Assembly: GCF_002419815.1 (NCBI RefSeq)
Contig: NZ_DIGV01000013.1
Coordinates: forward strand, 1 to 64,000
Source: Brevundimonas sp. UBA5713
GTDB lineage: Bacteria; Pseudomonadota; Alphaproteobacteria; Caulobacterales; Caulobacteraceae
Length of the DNA: 64,000 nucleotides
Reading direction: 5' to 3'
The position numbers and the translations under genes were made by a program. Below are positions 41,561 through 50,197 of this stretch, piece after piece; within the stretch, counting starts at the first letter, position 1, and each line of letters starts with the position of its first letter. The notes under the pieces are model-generated. The model had not been told where the DNA came from. It did not search any database and saw nothing but the letters and a program-made list of their open reading frames with translations.

Positions 41561-43348
41561 ATGATCGATCGTCGTCGCCTTTTGATGGGGGCTGCTGCTG
41601 TCGCCGCCGCGGCTCCCACCTTGTCGCAGGCCGCTGCCGCGCTGAATGATGCCGATGCACGGCTGAACAGCCTGCTGGATGGCTGGTTCAACGCAGACCT
41701 TCTGGAAAGCCCCGAGCGGGCCACGGGTCTTGGTTTGGACAAGGGCGAATGGGCGCATCTGTCCCATCAGTTGAGCAAGGGCGGTTTGGAAGAGCGCGCC
41801 AAAGATCGTGCCAAGGCTATCGCGCGCTGGAACGAGATCCGCAGCTTCGATCAGTCGGGCCTGTCGGACGCTGGCCAGCTGAACTATGACATCGCCGCCT
41901 TTGGCCGCGAGACCTCGGCACTGGCCGCTCAACTGCCTTACGGCGGTGGTCGTTCGCCTTATGTGGTGACCCAGCTGACGGGCGGCTATTATTCGACGCC
42001 GGACTTCCTTGAAAACCAGCACCGCTTTGAAGACAAGGACGGTGCCGACGGCTTCCTCGCCCGTCTCGAAGCCTTCGCCGACCGCATCGACGGCGAGACC
42101 GAAATCACCAAGGCCGATGCGGCCATAGGCGTGATCGCGCCGGACTTCGTCCTCGACCGCGCCCTGCCGCAAATCCGCAACCTGCGCGATATGCCGGCTT
42201 CGGACTGGTCGATGGTCAAGACCGTGGCCCGCAAGCAGGCGGCGCTGGGCCTGTCGGGTTATGACGACCGCGCAAAGGCTATTCTCGACGGCAAGGTGAA
42301 GCCTGCTCTGGCCCGCCAGATCGCCACTCTGGAAGAGCTGCGCACCCAGGCCGTGCATGATGCCGGTGCATGGCGTCTGCCGGACGGCGAGGCCCTTTAT
42401 GCCAATGGCCTGCGCTCCAACACTACCACCACGATGTCGGCGGACGAAATCCACCAGATGGGCCGCGAACAGGTCGCCGAGATCAGCGCCGAACTGGACG
42501 TGATCCTGAAATCGCAGGGCTATACCCAAGGTACCGTCGGCGAGCGCGTCGATGCCCTGAACAATGATCCGGCCCAGCTGTTCCCGAATACCGACGAGGG
42601 CAAGGAAGAGCTGCTGAAGTGGCTGAACGAGCAGATCAAGGAGCTGGACCCGCACCTGCCGAAATACTTCGGCCGCCTGCCGCGCACCCACGTGGAAGTG
42701 CGCCGCGTGCCGGTATCGATCCAGTCGGGTGCGCCCGGTGGCTATTATCAGGGCCCGCCGCTGGATGGTTCGCGTCCGGGCGTCTACTACATCAACCTGC
42801 GTGACAGCGGGAACTGGCCGCGCTTCTCGCTGCCGACCCTGACCTATCACGAAGCTTCGCCCGGTCACCACCTGCAGGTCGCCCTGCAACGCGAGGCCGG
42901 CGAGCTGCCGCAATGGCGTCGTGCCGGTGGTTTCTCGGCCTTCAACGAAGGCTGGGCGCTGTATGCCGAACAGGTCGCCGCGAACGACATGGACGCCTTT
43001 GCCAACTATCCGCTGGGCCGCGCAGGCTTCCTGATGTCCTACCTGTTCCGTGCTGTGCGTCTGGTGGTCGACACCGGCATGCACGCCAAGCGTTGGAGCC
43101 GTGAGGACGCCGTGGAGTATATGGTCGCCTCGGGGGCCAAGCCGCGCGATGCTGCCAACAGCGAGATCAACCGCTACACCGTCTGGCCGGGTCAGGCCTG
43201 TGCCTACAAGGTCGGCCACACGGTGATTGCCCGTCTGCGCGAAGAGGCCGAGGCCAAGCCGGGCTTCGACATCCGCGCGTTCCACGACAAGGTCCTGCTG
43301 AGCGGCTCCATGCCGCTGGCCGTGCTTGAAAAGCGTATGCGCGGCTAA
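41561..43348 (+). CDS. DUF885 family protein with Tat-type signal (putative metallopeptidase)
   Basis: A 595-residue paralogue of the protein at 24296-26134. It opens MIDRRRLLMGAAAVAAAAPT, a twin-arginine signal, so it may be folded before export. Motifs: YHEASPGHHLQVALQREAGE (H-E-x-x-x-G-H-H), FNEGWALYAEQVA, MHAKRWSREDAVEYM and VWPGQACAYKVG. The ATG at 41561 is preceded by GGGGAAG and starts the Tat signal. The two copies differ in export route and in body sequence. Confidence 0.9.
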   Translation: MIDRRRLLMGAAAVAAAAPTLSQAAAALNDADARLNSLLDGWFNADLLESPERATGLGLDKGEWAHLSHQLSKGGLEERAKDRAKAIARWNEIRSFDQSGLSDAGQLNYDIAAFGRETSALAAQLPYGGGRSPYVVTQLTGGYYSTPDFLENQHRFEDKDGADGFLARLEAFADRIDGETEITKADAAIGVIAPDFVLDRALPQIRNLRDMPASDWSMVKTVARKQAALGLSGYDDRAKAILDGKVKPALARQIATLEELRTQAVHDAGAWRLPDGEALYANGLRSNTTTTMSADEIHQMGREQVAEISAELDVILKSQGYTQGTVGERVDALNNDPAQLFPNTDEGKEELLKWLNEQIKELDPHLPKYFGRLPRTHVEVRRVPVSIQSGAPGGYYQGPPLDGSRPGVYYINLRDSGNWPRFSLPTLTYHEASPGHHLQVALQREAGELPQWRRAGGFSAFNEGWALYAEQVAANDMDAFANYPLGRAGFLMSYLFRAVRLVVDTGMHAKRWSREDAVEYMVASGAKPRDAANSEINRYTVWPGQACAYKVGHTVIARLREEAEAKPGFDIRAFHDKVLLSGSMPLAVLEKRMRG

Positions 43349-43367
43349 GCCGAGCACCCGCTAACCG

Positions 43368-43402
43368 AAAGGGCCGGAGGGGTGATCCTCCGGCCCTTTT
43401 TT
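43368..43402. terminator. Bidirectional terminator between DUF885-2 and DUF1176 genes
   Basis: AAAGGGCCGGAGG / CCTCCGGCCCTTT, then TTTTAT; the genes converge on it. Confidence 0.88.
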
Positions 43403-43423
43403 TATCGATGCCTGTAGGCGGGG

Positions 43424-44536
43424 CTAGCGGGCGGTGCGCCACGTCGAGGGCCAAAGATCCCAATGAAGGCCAAGGCAGTCGCTCATATTATCCTCGGACA
43501 GAAGTCTAAACTCGCGACCGGTCCATGCCCACGACCCCATACTGCCGCAGTCACCCAGGCCGCGCCCTTTGCCAAAAGCACTGAGGGTATTCGTGGCGCT
43601 GTCAAAATCGCTGTTGACCAGACTGTCGATCGGACCGCGCGGTGTAGGGAAGTCCACGGCTTGCGGGTTGGAGCCGTCATTGGCCGAGATCACGTAGGCC
43701 TGCGAGAAATTATAGGCGCCTGAGCCGCAAGGCAGCTCCCACAACAGCACATCTGCGCCCAGACGATGAACGGTCCAGTCGTTGCGTCCATTGTCCGTAT
43801 TTTCGTAGAGGGCGGCGCATTCACGGGCTCGAGGCAGGGAGGTGACGTGCGGCGAGAGCGCCTTTGGCAAGTCACGCTGTGTCGCAGGTGCGGCGACTGT
43901 CACCCGCGGAAGGGCCGGTGCCGCAGGCACGCTGCGGGCCGAACGTGTACCCTTCCGGATCAGGGCCGTTGGTGTGCCAAGACGGCCTTGGCGTTCGTCG
44001 ATCCAGAGAAAGGCCGCGGCAGCCCCCGTTAATGAAACCGGTACCGTCTCCCCCTTGGCCGACAGCGTCATGGCCCGACCATGGGCCAGAGCGCTCATCA
44101 ATTGGTCGGATGGGCGATCGATCGTCAGAATATTGAACTCGCCTCGATTTTCGGTCTTTCCCGAATAATTGCGGCCATCAATGTCGAGCCGGATAAGTTC
44201 GGTGCCGGCGTCCAATGCCCAGCTATCGGCTAACACTTGAGGACGGGCGTCGGGGCCAGCGGGCATTTTGATCATCACGAACCCGTCATTGTCCTCCGCT
44301 GGACCATAGGCCGCGCAGTCATTTCCATTGTCACAAATGGCAGTCCAGTCCCGGAAGGTTTTGGTTTCGCTGGCAAATCCTGTCGAAGCCTCGGCTGCAA
44401 CCGGCGAGGTCCGGGCGGATGTCTGGGTTACGGCCGGGGCCTCGCCCTTTGCGGGCGCCGACGCATTGCCATTGTTACAGGCCATCAAAAGCGCCGCCGT
44501 CGCGGCTGCGGAAACCAGATGACGCAGGGGGATCAT
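43424..44536 (-). CDS. DUF1176 family lipoprotein
   Basis: A 370-residue protein. The signal ends with LLMAC, so a lipoprotein is likely, followed by a low-complexity stretch. DUF1176 features are FRDWTAICDNGNDCAAYGPA near residue 60, then RECAALYENTDNGRNDWTVH, with four or more conserved cysteines. Role unknown. Start chosen at 44536 (MIPLRHLVSAAA) because it begins the signal; the frame extends 18 codons further up. Confidence 0.85.
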   Translation of the reverse strand: MIPLRHLVSAAATAALLMACNNGNASAPAKGEAPAVTQTSARTSPVAAEASTGFASETKTFRDWTAICDNGNDCAAYGPAEDNDGFVMIKMPAGPDARPQVLADSWALDAGTELIRLDIDGRNYSGKTENRGEFNILTIDRPSDQLMSALAHGRAMTLSAKGETVPVSLTGAAAAFLWIDERQGRLGTPTALIRKGTRSARSVPAAPALPRVTVAAPATQRDLPKALSPHVTSLPRARECAALYENTDNGRNDWTVHRLGADVLLWELPCGSGAYNFSQAYVISANDGSNPQAVDFPTPRGPIDSLVNSDFDSATNTLSAFGKGRGLGDCGSMGSWAWTGREFRLLSEDNMSDCLGLHWDLWPSTWRTAR

Positions 44537-44695
44537 GGCGAGGTCCTTGTGTTGCCCGCCCACTAAACGGATCGCCTGAAGCGGGTGCAAGCTCGAAGAA
44601 CGTGAAATTTCTTATGGGCTATTGCTTTGCGTTGCCGCATCGGAGGGCTATATCGCCCCCAAGGTAAACCTTTTCAGAGAACAAAGAGGCGAAGC

Positions 44696-45919
44696 ATGGC
44701 CAAGATCAAGGTCGCCAACCCCATCGTGGACATCGACGGCGACGAAATGACCCGCATCATCTGGCAGATGATCAAGGACAAGCTCGTCTTCCCGTATCTG
44801 GATCTGGAACTCGAGTACTACGATCTGGGCATGGAAAGCCGTGACGCCACGGACGACCAGATCACCATCGACGCCGCACACGCCATCCAGAAGCACGGCG
44901 TCGGCGTCAAGTGCGCCACCATCACGCCGGACGAAGCCCGCGTGAAGGAATTCGGCCTGAAGAAGATGTGGAAGTCGCCGAACGGCACCATCCGCAACAT
45001 CCTCGGCGGCGTTGTCTTCCGCGAGCCGATCATCTGCTCGAACGTGCCGCGTCTGGTTCCGGGCTGGACCCAGCCGATCGTGGTGGGTCGTCACGCCTTT
45101 GGTGACCAGTACAAGGCCACCGACTTCCTGATGCCGGGCAAGGGCACCCTGTCGATCAAATTCGTCGGCGAAGACGGCGAAGTGATCGAGCACGAAGTGT
45201 ACAAGTCGCCGGGCGCTGGCGTCGCCCTGGGGATGTACAACCTCGACGAGTCGATCCGCGAGTTCGCCCACGCTTCGTTCGCCTATGGCCTGCAGCGCAA
45301 CTATCCGGTCTACCTGTCGACCAAGAACACCATCCTCAAAGCCTACGACGGCCGCTTCAAGGACATCTTCCAAGAAGTCTACGACGCCCACTACGCTGAA
45401 GAGTTCAAGGCGCGTGGCCTGCACTACGAGCACCGTCTGATCGACGACATGGTGGCCGCGGCCATGAAGTGGTCGGGTGGTTTCGTCTGGGCTTGTAAGA
45501 ACTATGACGGTGACGTGCAGTCGGACGTCGTGGCTCAGGGCTTCGGCTCGCTGGGCCTGATGACCTCGGTGCTGATGACCCCGGATGGCAAGGTCATGGA
45601 AACCGAAGCCGCCCACGGTACCGTGACCCGTCACTACCGCCAGCACCAGAAGGGTGAAGCGACCTCGACCAACTCGATCGCTTCGATCTTCGCCTGGACC
45701 CGTGGCTTCAAGCACCGCGCCAAGCTGGACAACAATGCCGAGCTGGCCCAGTTCGCCGAGACCCTCGAGCGCGTCGTCGTCGAGACCGTCGAGTCGGGCT
45801 TCATGACCAAGGATCTGGCCCTGCTGGTCGGCGATCAACAAGGCTGGCTGACGACCGAAGGCTTCCTGGACAAGGTCTCGGAAAACCTGAAGGCCGCTCT
45901 GCCGGGCATCGGCGAGTAA
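44696..45919 (+). CDS. icd: Isocitrate dehydrogenase (NADP+), dimeric type
   Basis: A 407-residue TCA-cycle enzyme. Motifs: PIVDIDGDEMTRIIWQMIKD, KCATITPDEARVKEFGLKKM, WKSPNGTIRNILGGVVFREP, and the phosphorylation/active region KPMVVGRHAFGDQYK-like GRHAFGDQYKATDFL; also HGTVTRHYR and ASIFAWTRGF. It is the type II IDH of eukaryotes and alphaproteobacteria. GAGG precedes the ATG. A strong terminator follows. Confidence 0.97.
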   Translation: MAKIKVANPIVDIDGDEMTRIIWQMIKDKLVFPYLDLELEYYDLGMESRDATDDQITIDAAHAIQKHGVGVKCATITPDEARVKEFGLKKMWKSPNGTIRNILGGVVFREPIICSNVPRLVPGWTQPIVVGRHAFGDQYKATDFLMPGKGTLSIKFVGEDGEVIEHEVYKSPGAGVALGMYNLDESIREFAHASFAYGLQRNYPVYLSTKNTILKAYDGRFKDIFQEVYDAHYAEEFKARGLHYEHRLIDDMVAAAMKWSGGFVWACKNYDGDVQSDVVAQGFGSLGLMTSVLMTPDGKVMETEAAHGTVTRHYRQHQKGEATSTNSIASIFAWTRGFKHRAKLDNNAELAQFAETLERVVVETVESGFMTKDLALLVGDQQGWLTTEGFLDKVSENLKAALPGIGE

Positions 45920-45940
45920 AAGTCTTTTTGACTAAGAAAG

Positions 45941-45976
45941 AGCCCCGCCAGACATCGTCTGGCGGGGCTTCTTTTT
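45941..45976 (+). terminator. Terminator after icd
   Basis: AGCCCCGCCAGAC / GTCTGGCGGGGCT stem (13 pairs) with a short loop and CTTTTT behind it. Confidence 0.88.
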
Positions 45977-46022
45977 GCCCTAACGCTCGCCACGCGGTGG
46001 CTCGCTGCTTGAGGGCAAAAAG
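45971..46022. repeat. Nested inverted repeat between icd and the DUF2939 gene
   Basis: CTTTTTGCCCT (45971-45981) pairs perfectly with AGGGCAAAAAG (46012-46022). Inside is GCCAC-GCG-GTGGC (45989-46001). The outer arm overlaps the icd terminator's T-tract. Confidence 0.6.
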
Positions 46023-46039
46023 CAGTAGCTAGGCTCACG

Positions 46040-46063
46040 CTCAAGGAGCGAGGCCCCGAGGGC
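46040..46063 (+). repeat. 24-base repeat, copy 2
   Basis: 22 of 24 bases identical to 37956-37979. Ends with GCCCCGAGGGCTTTTT, which looks like a small terminator hairpin. Confidence 0.6.
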
Positions 46064-46112
46064 TTTTTGTTTGCGGTCGGGACACTTCGCGCGACTCTCG
46101 CGTTCTCATCGC

Positions 46113-46677
46113 ATGAAGCGTCTGTTTGGATATCTGCTGCTGGCGGCTGTGGGTCTGGCTGTCATAAGCTTCTTTGCGGCTCCCGCTGTGGCCTTCATGG
46201 GCATTCGCTCGGCGGCACAGGCGCACGATATTGCGGGCCTGCAAAAGTTGGTCGATTTCGACGCCGTCCGCATCGCTTTGCGTCCGCAGCTGACCCAGCG
46301 GATGCAGGCGCAAACGCCGCCGCCCTCAATTTTGCGCGATCCTTTGGAAGCTTTGAAACGCCAGTTCGAAATGCCGGTCGTGCAACGTGGGCCGCGTGGG
46401 CCTGTACCCGACGACTACCTGCGTCCGGAAGCCATCGATGCGCTAATGCGGGGGGGAGGGGCGAGCGGCCAAAGAGGCCAAGGCCAGCCTGAGGCCAGAC
46501 AAGCAAAGCGCTCCCTTTGCACGCCCTGTGTTCTGGAGCTTGAACCGCGCCCGTTTGGCGGTGCCGTCGCGCGAGGGAGGGCGCACGGTTTTCACCATGG
46601 AGCGCCGTGGCCCCTATGAGTGGAAGCTGGTCCACATCGGCCTGCCGCCCCGCCCCGAGGCCGCACCCGCCGCCTAA
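46113..46677 (+). pseudogene. DUF2939-like membrane-anchored gene split by a frameshift at a G7 tract
   Basis: From the ATG at 46113 one frame gives MKRLFGYLLLAAVGLAVISF, then SAAQAHDIAGLQKLVDFDAV and RPQLTQRM, the DUF2939 N-terminus, up to DALMRG. At the G7 run (46450-46456) the sense moves to the next frame, which reads WSLNRARLAVPSREGGRTVF, then ERRGPYEWKLVHIGLPP and stops at TAA 46675. With six Gs the frame would be continuous (about 187 residues). It is a recent pseudogene, a slippage-controlled gene, or a sequencing error. Confidence 0.8.
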
Positions 46678-46687
46678 AGCTCATCAA

Positions 46688-46717
46688 AAAAGCCCGCCTC
46701 GGATGAGGCGGGCTTTT
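46688..46717. terminator. Bidirectional terminator before alaS
   Basis: AAAAGCCCGCCTC / GAGGCGGGCTTTT with A-rich left flank; serves alaS and the DUF2939 gene. Confidence 0.85.
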
Positions 46718-46739
46718 CTGTTTGACTTAGAGCCGATCC

Positions 46740-49382
46740 TTAGATCTTGGCCTTGATGGCTGCGAGGCCTTCTTCGGCCTTGGAGGCATCCGGCGCGCCG
46801 CCTTGGGCGAAGTCCGGCTTGCCGCCTGCGCCCTTGCCGCCCATGGCGATCACGGCGTCGCGGGCGAAGTCAGCAGAGTTGTATTTGCCAACCAGATCGG
46901 GGGTGATGGTGACGGTGATGGCGGCCTTGCCATCGGTCACGCCGACCAGAGCGACGATGCCCGAGCCGAGCTGCTTCTTGAAGTCTTCGGCGACGCCGCG
47001 CAGGCCCTTGCCGTCCACGCCGTCCAGAACGCGAGCGATGACCTTCACGCCGTTGATCTCTTCAGGGGCAGCGGAGGCACCGCCGCCGCCGAGCGCCAGT
47101 TGCTTCTTGAGATCGGCAACCTGCTTTTCGAGCGCCTTGCGTTCAGCGGCCAGCGCTTCGACGCGGGTGGTCACATCGGCAGGCTGGACCTTGAAGGTCT
47201 GGGCCAGATTGCGGGTGATGTTGGCCTGTTCCAGCAGGTACTGACGGGCGGCTTCGCCAGTCAGGGCCTCGATACGGCGCACGCCAGCGGCCACGCCGCC
47301 TTCGGAGACGATCTTGAACAGGGCGATGTCACCGGTGCGGGCGACGTGGGTGCCGCCGCACAGTTCGACCGAATAGGCCTTGCCAGCGTCAGTCAGCGAG
47401 TTGCCGAGCGACAGCACACGCACTTCCTCACCGTACTTCTCGCCGAACAGGGCGATAGCACCGGCTTCGATAGCCGCTTCCGGCGCCATCAGCTCGGTCT
47501 TGGCCGGGACGTTCTGGCGGATGACCGCGTTCACTTCGTCCTCGATGCGGGCGATTTCCTCTTCGGTCACCGGCGCATTGTGGCTGAAGTCGAAACGCAG
47601 ACGCTCGTGGTCGACCATCTGGCCCTTCTGGGCGATGTGGGCACCCAGAACATTCTTGAGCGCGGTGTGCAGCAGGTGCGCGCCCGAGTGGTTCGAACGG
47701 GTGGTCAGGCGCTCGTCGGCGTTGACGTGCAGTTCGGCTTGGGTGCCGAGCTTCAGCTCGCCCGAGGTGATCTCGATCTGGTGCGCATACAGGTCGCCGC
47801 CAGCGTGTTTTTGCACGTCCAGCACGCGGCCTTCGCCGCCAGCCCATTTCACCGTGCCCTTGTCGCCGTTCTGACCGCCGCCTTCGCCATAGAAGGGGGT
47901 CTGGTCGAACAGGACTTCGACGGTCTCGCCAGCCGAAGCGGCTTCAACACGTGCACCTTCCGAGACGATGGCAACAACGGCACCTTGGCCGTCGGTGTTA
48001 TCATAACCGGTGAAGGTGGTGGCACCCAGTTGGTCACGGATGGCCAGCCATTCGCCCGCGTTTGCGGTCTGGCCCGAGCCCTTCCAGTTGGCCTTGCCGC
48101 GCTGGCGCTGCTCGGCCATTTCGGCCTCGAAGCCGTCGTTGTCGACCGACAGACCGCGGCGGCGCGCTTCGTCCTGCGTCAGGTCGAGCGGGAAGCCGTA
48201 GGTGTCGTAAAGGGTAAAGGCGGTCTTGCCCGAGATGATGCCGCCCTCGGACAGGTCCTTGGTGGCTTCGTCCAGCAGGCCCATGCCGCGACCCAGAGTG
48301 GTGCGGAAACGGATTTCTTCCTGCTTCAGGGTGTCTTCGATGAAGGCCTGTGCGCGGCCCAGTTCCGGATAGGCTTCGCCCATCTCGGTGATCAGGGCCG
48401 GAACCAGACGGTGCATCAGCGGATCTTGCGCACCCAGCAGGTGAGCGTGGCGCATGGCGCGGCGCATGATGCGGCGCAGCACATAGCCACGGCCTTCGTT
48501 CGACGGGGTGACACCGTCGGCGATCAGGAAGGAGGTCGAGCGCAGGTGGTCGGCGATGACGCGGTGGCTGGCGGCGAACTCGCCCTCGGCCTTGGTGCTG
48601 GTGGCGTCTTCCGAAGCAGCGATCAGGTTCTTGAACAGATCGACCTCATAGTTGGAGTGAACGCCCTGCAGAACAGCAGCGATACGCTCCAGACCCATGC
48701 CGGTATCGACCGACTTCTTCGGCAGTTCGCGAACGATTTCGTCGTTCTCTTTTTCGAACTGCATGAAGACGTTGTTCCAGATTTCGACGAAGCGGTCGCC
48801 GTCCTCTTCGGGCGAGCCCGGAGGGCCACCCCAGATGTGGTCGCCGTGATCATAGAAGATCTCGGTGCACGGACCGCACGGGCCGTTGTCGCCCATGGCC
48901 CAGAAATTGTCTGCGGTCGGGATGCGGATGATCTTGTCGTCCGAGAAGCCCGTGACCTTTTTCCAGATGTTAAAGGCTTCGTCGTCGGTGTGATAAACCG
49001 TCACCAGCAGCTTTTGCGGGTCCAGACCGAATTCCTTGGTCAGCAGACCCCATGCGCTCTCGATGGCGTGGTCCTTGAAATAGTCGCCGAACGAGAAATT
49101 GCCCAGCATTTCAAAGAAGGTGTGGTGACGCGCGGTATAGCCGACGTTGTCCAGATCGTTGTGCTTGCCACCGGCGCGCACGCATTTCTGCGACGAGGTT
49201 GCGCGCGGATACGGCGGAACAGCCGCGCCCGTGAAATAGTCTTTGAACGGCACCATGCCCGCGTTGACGAACAGCAGGGTCGGGTCGTTCTGCGGGACCA
49301 GCGGCGCGGAGTGAACCTTCTCGTGGCCGTCGTTGCCGAAATAGTCGAGGAAGGTAGAGCGTATCTGCTTCAGGCTGGTCAT
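46740..49382 (-). CDS. alaS: Alanyl-tRNA synthetase
   Basis: An 880-residue class II synthetase of usual length. N-terminal catalytic domain: LVPQNDPTLLFVNAGMVPFK, PRATSSQKCVRAGGKHNDLD, TARHHTFFEMLGNFSFGDYF. Editing domain zinc motifs: SNHSGAHLLHTALKNVLG and CGGTHVARTGDI. C-terminal oligomerisation domain ends with GGKGAGGKPDFAQGGAPDAS. It is convergent with the DUF2939 gene and has 155 non-coding bases to rraA. Confidence 0.98.
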   Translation of the reverse strand: MTSLKQIRSTFLDYFGNDGHEKVHSAPLVPQNDPTLLFVNAGMVPFKDYFTGAAVPPYPRATSSQKCVRAGGKHNDLDNVGYTARHHTFFEMLGNFSFGDYFKDHAIESAWGLLTKEFGLDPQKLLVTVYHTDDEAFNIWKKVTGFSDDKIIRIPTADNFWAMGDNGPCGPCTEIFYDHGDHIWGGPPGSPEEDGDRFVEIWNNVFMQFEKENDEIVRELPKKSVDTGMGLERIAAVLQGVHSNYEVDLFKNLIAASEDATSTKAEGEFAASHRVIADHLRSTSFLIADGVTPSNEGRGYVLRRIMRRAMRHAHLLGAQDPLMHRLVPALITEMGEAYPELGRAQAFIEDTLKQEEIRFRTTLGRGMGLLDEATKDLSEGGIISGKTAFTLYDTYGFPLDLTQDEARRRGLSVDNDGFEAEMAEQRQRGKANWKGSGQTANAGEWLAIRDQLGATTFTGYDNTDGQGAVVAIVSEGARVEAASAGETVEVLFDQTPFYGEGGGQNGDKGTVKWAGGEGRVLDVQKHAGGDLYAHQIEITSGELKLGTQAELHVNADERLTTRSNHSGAHLLHTALKNVLGAHIAQKGQMVDHERLRFDFSHNAPVTEEEIARIEDEVNAVIRQNVPAKTELMAPEAAIEAGAIALFGEKYGEEVRVLSLGNSLTDAGKAYSVELCGGTHVARTGDIALFKIVSEGGVAAGVRRIEALTGEAARQYLLEQANITRNLAQTFKVQPADVTTRVEALAAERKALEKQVADLKKQLALGGGGASAAPEEINGVKVIARVLDGVDGKGLRGVAEDFKKQLGSGIVALVGVTDGKAAITVTITPDLVGKYNSADFARDAVIAMGGKGAGGKPDFAQGGAPDASKAEEGLAAIKAKI

Positions 49383-49537
49383 GGTGTGATCGGACTTTGG
49401 TGATATCGGGTGGGCAGGGCGATCCGGCGACCGCGCTGCAAAAACTTCAGGGCGTCATATAGGTTTTTTGAGGCGAGTGCATCACCCCTGCGCGGTGCAA
49501 AAAGCCCGATGGCGCCGGACTTTGCGCGCGTGCGGGG

Positions 49538-50020
49538 TCAGACCAGCCGTTCGCCGGACACGATCACCCCGTCTGCATCGGCATAGACCCAGTCCTCGGG
49601 GCGGAAGATCACGCCGCCAAAGCTGGTGGGAATGTCCTGCTCGCCAATACCGTCCCGGTCGGACCGCAGGGGGGTGGTGCCCAGCGCTTTGACGCCGACA
49701 TCCATGGTGTCGATCACGGCGCTGTCGCGGATGGCGGCATTGACGATGATACCTGCCCAGCCGTTGTCGATGGCCAGCTTGGCTAGATTATCTCCCACCA
49801 GTGCCCGCTTCAGCGAGCCGCCACCATTGACCACAAGCACCGCGCCCTTGCCCGGACGCTCGAGCGTGGCACGCACGAGGGCATTGTCGTCCAGTACGCT
49901 CAGGGTGTGGATCGGGCCGCAGAAAGCGCTGATCTTGCCAAAGCTGCGGAAGGCGGTCTGACAGACCTTCACCTTGTCGGGGTGGGCGTCACACAGATCG
50001 GCGGTGGCGAAGGCGGTCAT
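49538..50020 (-). CDS. RraA family protein (regulator of RNase E activity A-like)
   Basis: A 160-residue RraA/DlpA-like protein. TADLCDAHPDKVKVCQTAFR, AVLVVNGGGSLKRALVGDNL, GWAGIIVNAAIRDSAVIDTM (substrate-binding R-D) and the C-terminal GVIFRPEDWVYADADGVIVS are family motifs. E. coli RraA inhibits RNase E; many relatives are instead HMG/oxaloacetate aldolases with the same R-D pair, so the activity is unresolved. Not in an operon with alaS. Confidence 0.88.
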   Translation of the reverse strand: MTAFATADLCDAHPDKVKVCQTAFRSFGKISAFCGPIHTLSVLDDNALVRATLERPGKGAVLVVNGGGSLKRALVGDNLAKLAIDNGWAGIIVNAAIRDSAVIDTMDVGVKALGTTPLRSDRDGIGEQDIPTSFGGVIFRPEDWVYADADGVIVSGERLV

Positions 50021-50100
50021 CGCAGGCTCTCGTTCAGGAAGGATGGCTCAACCCTGCCGCTTTAGACGGCGCAGGGAAAGGGCCACCGAGCAGGCTGGAC

Positions 50101-50137
50101 AAAAAAAGAGGCCCACCCGGTCGAAGCGGGTGGGCCT
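50101..50137 (-). terminator. Terminator of recA
   Basis: AGGCCCACCC / GGGTGGGCCT stem; on the minus strand it is followed by TCTTTTTTT. It lies 61 bases beyond the recA stop. Confidence 0.85.
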
Positions 50138-50197
50138 TCTCCACCCCGCCACCCGACGGGGTCGGTAGGCGGGTCGCCGGGGGAGGGCGGAGAGATG

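Noticed and set aside
41393..43357. 654-codon minus-strand frame opposite the second DUF885 gene
   Set aside because: Antisense shadow; the plus-strand gene has a full Tat signal and metal motif.
46803..49403. 866-codon frame opposite alaS
   Set aside because: Antisense shadow of alaS; no coding signature of its own.
50138..50190. Further GC-rich palindromic stretch after the recA terminator as a second gene or RNA
   Set aside because: Short and without start codon, promoter or U-tract; I see nothing there.
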